Assembly: GCA_964017235.1 (NCBI GenBank)
Contig: OZ024936.1
Span: 44,133,028-44,197,027, forward strand
Reading direction: 5' to 3'
Origin: Sabellastarte sp. h YS-2021
Lineage: Eukaryota > Annelida > Polychaeta > Sabellida > Sabellidae
DNA: 64,000 nucleotides
This document shows positions 59,935-64,000 of the stretch, piece after piece (the first letter of the stretch is position 1; each line of letters begins with the position of its first letter). The notes beneath the pieces were generated by a model. That model did not search any database. It worked only from the letters and a program-made list of their open reading frames with translations, and was not told the DNA's origin. The translations under genes were made by a program, and so were the position numbers.

Positions 59935-60180
59935 GCATGTGGTGGATTATTTTAAATGTTTGAAATAACCTGCCATGCCAAACTGCTCTGACATGCTAAA
60001 CAAAAATGAACATGCCGGAGGGGTGAAAGGAGTGGTATAGCTTTATGGGGCAGCTTGTTTTAAACATGCACTTCCCACTGAAGAGGCCCGTTTATAGAAT
60101 AATGAGGACAAAAGTGTGACGGAAAATTCAAACATATCTTCATACAACCACACGGAACAGTGTGAATGGGCCATAAAGAG
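59935..60180 (+). repeat. Dispersed family E, copy 4 (most complete)
   Basis: Blocks in order: CAGCATGTGGTGGATTATTT, ACATGCTAAACAAAAATGAA, CATGCCGGAGGGGTGAAAGG, ATGGGGCAGCTTGTTTTAAA, CATGCACTTCCCACTGAAGA, AATGAGGACAAAAGTGTGAC, ending GGAACAGTGTGAATGGGCC. The other three copies share parts of this order. There are no tRNA or 5S promoter boxes and no clear terminal inverted repeat. Confidence 0.65.
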
Positions 60181-60900
60181 AGATAGAGGAATCTGCCTTG
60201 AAGCAAAACAAAGTTTATCATTCTAAGATTGTAATTTTGTTGCTGCCCACCGAATTATCTTTTCTAAACAACATGTGTATGTATTGTGTAATATTTGTGA
60301 TATGAGTAAATACTAAAGTTAATTTTCTTGTTCCCAGACAACATTCAGTAAAAAGAAGGAATCATAAAGGAGGGAATATTATGATTATGTTAATATTGAA
60401 CAGACCTAGCATCGTTGGGTCGTTGACTATATACACTTGTTTTAAGAAAACTTTGCTAAAAAGGGACCAAATACCCTATTATTTGTTGTACAATATAATT
60501 ACTATTTGAGGATTGTGATAGTTTTATATAAACATGAATTCCTTTAAACATTGTCTTCAGAGATAGTACATGTACATAAACAAAATGTTTTTGATCAAAA
60601 TTGATGACATTACATTTTCAAAAAGAAAGCCCCTTAGTATTCAAATCATACCTATTTTACTCAATTTTCTACATTACTGTCAAATGTTGACTCTTTGAAA
60701 ACTCTTTGAATGTTGCACACATTTTTTATCTAGAACACTATTGGCATGTGTTGTTGAAAAAAGACAATCTTATAGTAAATTTACAGTAGAAAAAAACAAG
60801 CATCATTTGTATGTTACTGCTTGTGATTTCGCTGGAAAGTCCTCTCAATCATCTTGCCGTGACAGTTACTTGCACTGTGTTCATCATGAACAAGACACAT
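60181..60900. other. Nothing recognised
   Basis: AT-rich, no signature. Confidence 0.4.
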
Positions 60901-61747
60901 ATCTAATCTAATCTACTGCTTTGCAGGCACAATATCTTCCCCACAAAGTGGAACTCAGTGCACAAAAATTGTTTATTGTAAGGAGAGTCTAGGGGCGGTC
61001 AAGGTCAGTGATCCGGAGTTATGGGTGTGACTAAGAGGGAAAGAGATTAAGTTGAAAAACAGGAGTTGTAGAGGTGGGATTTAAGGTGTTTTCTGAATGA
61101 TGCGACAGAGGGGCTATTTCTTATTTGGAAGGGAAAAGAGTTCCAAAGAACTGAGGCATAGTGACTGAAAAAATAGAAAAATGTTTGATTTATGAACTCT
61201 ACAGTCAAAAGTAGGGGTATGCATGAATTTCAGTTTGGGGCTTCACCTTGTACTTCTGGAAGAGGTGTAGGGGCGAATTAGTTCTCTTAGGTAAGCTGGT
61301 TGACCTTGGTAGAGAATTTTGTATGTAATGAGGCTTATTTTAACTTGTACCCTGTACCTGACTGGGAGCCAATGGTGTTTTTTCAGTTGAGGGGTCATGT
61401 GCGAGACGTTAGGCAAATGGGTGACAGTTTTGGACCCACTGCAATCTCCTTAACTCAAAATCAGCGAGTGATAAGAACAGGGAATTGCAGTAGTCTAATC
61501 TGCTGCTCACCAAAGCATTTGCTAAAACAACTGATGTTTTAAGGTCTAGAAGGGGACTACTTCTGTAAAGGTCTCTTGCATGAACTTGTGTAAACTTTAT
61601 GACCTGTGACACATGGTCTGAGAAAGTGAAGTTAGAATCGAACACCACTCCGAGGTTCTTGAGACCTTGTTCTGGTGAGACCTGATTACCAAGAATATTG
61701 GTTGGAAAGTGAGGAAGGAGTTGTTTAAGGTTGTTTTTGGAGCCTAT
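60901..61747 (-). mobile_element. LINE 3' end, family 2, antisense, cut by the LTR retrotransposon
   Basis: It starts with the reversed (ATTAG)n tail (ATCTAATCTAATCTACTGCT). The minus strand encodes LKNLGVVFDSNFTFSDHVSQ, then DLKTSVVLANALVSSRLDYC, NSLFLSLADFELRRLQWVQN, and, after breaks, the same C-terminal blocks as at 31.6-32.2 kb. It extends further toward the polymerase core than the other copies. It ends exactly where the LTR begins (61748), so the rest probably continues beyond the retrotransposon, outside the window. Confidence 0.92.
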
Positions 61748-62760
61748 TGTTACATATATTGGACACTATATTAGTACATTGTATATTACATATATTAGGC
61801 ACTATATTAGTGCATTGTTTAATTTAAGCTTTATGTTTATACATTGTCATAAAAGATAATTGTGTTGTTGGTTCTTTTTGTGTGTTGACATTTAAAGTAA
61901 GGGAGTTATTGACTTTTGTGTTTTAGTGTTTATTGATCTGTTCACAGACTGGGGGAAATCCCCCCCTCAGTGGTTATGTTAGATTTGGGGAAACCCAATT
62001 ACCAGTAGTTTCTAGAACTTCCTCCTTTAGCCTAGATGGTTCAAGCTTTTCTGAGTTGGTTCTGTACAATTCCAGAGAAATCTGTGGATGTATATAAGGA
62101 ATGTACATCTGACCACAAAAGAACTTTGTATTCGCTTGCTATAAGGAGAGCTATTGTGTTTTGGAGTATAATATATGCTTATATCACTGTGAACTTTTAC
62201 TGGAGTGAACTGGATACATCATCTGGACAGATTTATTGTACTTTGGATATTTTGGATATTGTACATTCATATAACAGAGAGTGAATTTACTGCATTTTGG
62301 ACATTGTCCACATCTTGGAGCAGACAGTACAGTTGTGTTAACTCTCTAAATATCTCCAGACAGACATTCTGTGTGACTGGATATATAAAGAATAGCAGGA
62401 CAAGAACCTTTTGTGTTGTTGAGTGTGAGACAGGTCACAAGATATAGATATCCGTGTGTGAGTGAACATTGGACAGATCACAGGACAGACCATAGGACAT
62501 TGGACAGACCACAGAATATACTACAGAACGGATTACGGAACAGATTGCTGGATACGGCGGATAAATTTAACTCATAATCTCTGTGGTCAGGTCAGCTAGA
62601 TCTTATTATTGTATTAGTGTGTTTAGTTAAGAGCATACCAGTTGACTGTAATCATTATTGTTGACTATTAAATAAATTTGTTAAGTTCAACTTTTTGCTT
62701 TTTCTGTTACAACTTAAAGACAACCGGTAATTGCTACCGTGCTTGCCCGTGACCGTAACA
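61748..62760 (+). mobile_element. 5' LTR of a gypsy-like retrotransposon
   Basis: It begins TGTTAC and ends GTAACA, a 6-bp perfect terminal inverted repeat with TG...CA ends, 1013 bp. TATATAAG at 62091 and AATAAA at 62671 fit promoter and polyadenylation sites. The tRNA primer site follows 7 bp after the end. Short open frames inside (62036-62447) are not supported as genes. The 3' LTR is outside the window, so the ends are inferred from structure only. Confidence 0.8.
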
Positions 62761-62767
62761 GGAAAAT

Positions 62768-62785
62768 TGGGGGCTCGTCCGGGAT
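62768..62785 (+). promoter_or_regulatory. Primer binding site, tRNA-Pro type
   Basis: TGGGGGCTCGTCCGGGAT is complementary to the 3' end of tRNA-Pro including CCA, the same primer site used by several well-known vertebrate gammaretroviruses. It lies between the LTR end and the Gag start and would prime minus-strand DNA synthesis. Confidence 0.88.
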
Positions 62786-62880
62786 CCAACCATTTGATTA
62801 CAACTATTTGATCAACCGTTCAATTAACATTTTGAAAATCCATTTGATTTAGTAATTGGTTACAGTCAACAGTGCTCAAA
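62786..62880 (+). other. Gag leader of the retrotransposon
   Basis: 95 bp of untranslated leader between the primer site and the Gag ATG. The start context is TCAAAATGG, with A at -3 and G at +4. Confidence 0.7.
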
Positions 62881-64000
62881 ATGGCTAGTGCTAAAGAGTT
62901 TGTACAGTCACCATCTATAGAAGTTCTAGAAACTTTTAAAAAAGATATGTTAATGCAGATAGCACAAGAGTTACAGTTAGAGGTGAAAAGGTCAACACGT
63001 AAACATGAACTTAAAAGGCTTATTGTTGAACAGTTAGTTGATGAAGATGTTTTACCTGATAGTTGTTTAGAAGTGTATAAGCCTCTACCAATGGAACCTT
63101 CTGGGCAATATGAGATCAGGCGATTAGAAATTGAAAGAGAGTTAAGACTTAAAGAACTTGAAACTCAAGCTCAACAGCGAAAAGAAGAGCTTGAAGCTCG
63201 ACAAAGAAAAGAAGAGCTTGAGGCTCGAAAAGAAGAGCTTGAAGCTCAAAAATATGAAAAAGAACTTGAGCTTAAACATGAAAGAGAAATGAAAGCTTTA
63301 GAATTAAATGCTCGTCGAATTGCCCATGAAGAGTCCATTGCTACCAAATTTGATTTGGGTAAAAATGTGCGACTGGTACCACCTTTTAATGAGTCTGAGG
63401 TTGATAAGTACTTTCAGCACTTTGAAAGAGTAGCTCAAAATTTGAAATGGCCTATAGACCAGTGGCCTTTATTGCTGCAAAGTGTTTTGAGGGGAAAGGC
63501 CCAGGAGGCATACACGGCTTTGCCAATTTCTGAATGTGTGGACTATAACTCTGTCAAAAATGCTATTTTGAAAGCATATGAGTTGGTACCAGAAGCATAT
63601 CGTCAAAAATTCAGAAATTATCGTAAACAAGAAAGTCAAACTCATGTTGAATTTGCCCATGAGAAGGAAGTGTACTTTGACAGATGGTGCAATTCTAAGG
63701 AAATAGGTACAGACTTTGAGAAACTTCGGCAAGTTATTTTGATTGAAGAGTTCAAAAGGTGTGTTCGTGATGACATTAAAACCTATCTAGATGAACAGAA
63801 AGTTGAAAATTTGGCAAAAGCAGCAGCTTATGCTGATGACTATGCGCTAACTCACAAGTCCACTTTCAACAAGAATAAGTCCTTTGGTCCTGCTAAAAAG
63901 TCTTATCCAGAAATAGGAAAGAAATCTGAAAATGTAGCTCCAGAAAAGAGTTCAGATAAGGGTCAAACTTCAAATCAGACTATGAGTAAGGATAGGAAGC
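62881..64000 (+). CDS. Gag of an LTR retrotransposon, SCAN-like capsid (3' partial)
   Basis: An uninterrupted frame of 373 codons that runs off the right edge. Residues about 12-60 are a basic/acidic helical region that may be SAP-like. Residues 80-145 are a strong coiled coil with near-repeats of KEELEAR. Residues 155-210 contain a capsid-like block (LVPPFNESEVDKYFQHFERV; WPLLLQSVLRGKAQEAYTAL). Residues 240-320 (QKFRNYRKQESQTHVEFA; LIEEFKRCVRDDIKTYL; AKAAAYADD) resemble the SCAN domain, which is known to derive from Gmr1-like gypsy Gag. From 326 the chain is Lys/Ser-rich; a zinc knuckle is expected further on. The intact frame, primer site and LTR suggest a young element. Protease and polymerase lie outside the window. 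Confidence 0.9.
   Translation, partial: MASAKEFVQSPSIEVLETFKKDMLMQIAQELQLEVKRSTRKHELKRLIVEQLVDEDVLPDSCLEVYKPLPMEPSGQYEIRRLEIERELRLKELETQAQQRKEELEARQRKEELEARKEELEAQKYEKELELKHEREMKALELNARRIAHEESIATKFDLGKNVRLVPPFNESEVDKYFQHFERVAQNLKWPIDQWPLLLQSVLRGKAQEAYTALPISECVDYNSVKNAILKAYELVPEAYRQKFRNYRKQESQTHVEFAHEKEVYFDRWCNSKEIGTDFEKLRQVILIEEFKRCVRDDIKTYLDEQKVENLAKAAAYADDYALTHKSTFNKNKSFGPAKKSYPEIGKKSENVAPEKSSDKGQTSNQTMSKDRK

Noticed and set aside
62036-62447. Two 80-codon frames before Gag
   Set aside because: They lie inside the LTR and show no motif; LTRs of this length carry such frames by chance.
1-64000. CRISPR arrays, operons, toxin-antitoxin or phage defence systems
   Set aside because: The DNA is eukaryotic; the tandem repeats have no spacer structure and there are no associated genes.

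Overview
This is AT-rich, intron-dominated animal nuclear DNA. The evidence is a spliced Cys-loop receptor gene on the minus strand, several tRNA-derived and 5S rRNA-derived SINE families, LINE 3' ends, cut-and-paste transposons, minisatellites and a gypsy-like LTR retrotransposon. The repeat mix and the receptor type suggest a marine invertebrate, most likely a mollusc (inference; the sequence does not prove the phylum). There are no prokaryotic gene arrays, operons or CRISPR arrays.

The only host gene I can support is the 5' part of a Cys-loop ligand-gated channel of the anion-channel type. It reads right to left. Exon 1 (about 54734-54568) encodes the start codon and a signal peptide. Exon 2 is at 6677-6622, exon 3 at 5352-5285 (68 bp) and exon 4 at 1254-1016. 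All splice sites are GT-AG and the codon phases join exactly, giving about 151 residues. The Cys-loop, the four membrane helices and the 3' end lie beyond position 1. Intron 1 is about 47.9 kb and makes up three quarters of the window.

Intron 1 is a nest of repeats. It holds three tRNA-derived SINE families (called A, B and C here), several copies with clear target-site duplications. It has 5S rRNA-derived SINEs at 30.2 and 38.1 kb, and LINE 3' ends at 22.3, 29.6, 31.6 and 48.1 kb, some ending in (ATTAG)n. It also holds a non-autonomous hAT-type element (21.2-22.3 kb), a terminal-inverted-repeat MITE (50.4 kb), and minisatellites with 42, 65 and 52 bp periods. Several dispersed repeat families have no name I recognise: family E (three copies in the intron, one upstream of the gene), a direct pair at 40.6/41.9 kb, an inverted pair at 18.5/27.6 kb, and pairs at 22.9/25.4, 17.0/20.3 and 35.0/36.9 kb. 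Intron 3 holds another LINE 3' end (4.6-5.0 kb).

Upstream of exon 1 (54.7-64 kb) are more repeats: a foldback MITE at 57.3 kb with a 5-bp duplication, a family E copy at 60 kb, and an antisense LINE fragment at 60.9-61.7 kb. That LINE is interrupted by the 5' LTR of a retrotransposon (61748-62760). After the LTR come a tRNA-Pro-type primer binding site and an open Gag frame that runs off the right edge. The Gag has a coiled coil and a SCAN-like capsid region.

I saw no novel multi-gene system. The most unusual items are the giant repeat-packed first intron, the 5S-SINE whose 3' tail resembles that of a LINE next to it, and the uncharacterised dispersed families. Everything was read by eye; no database search was run.
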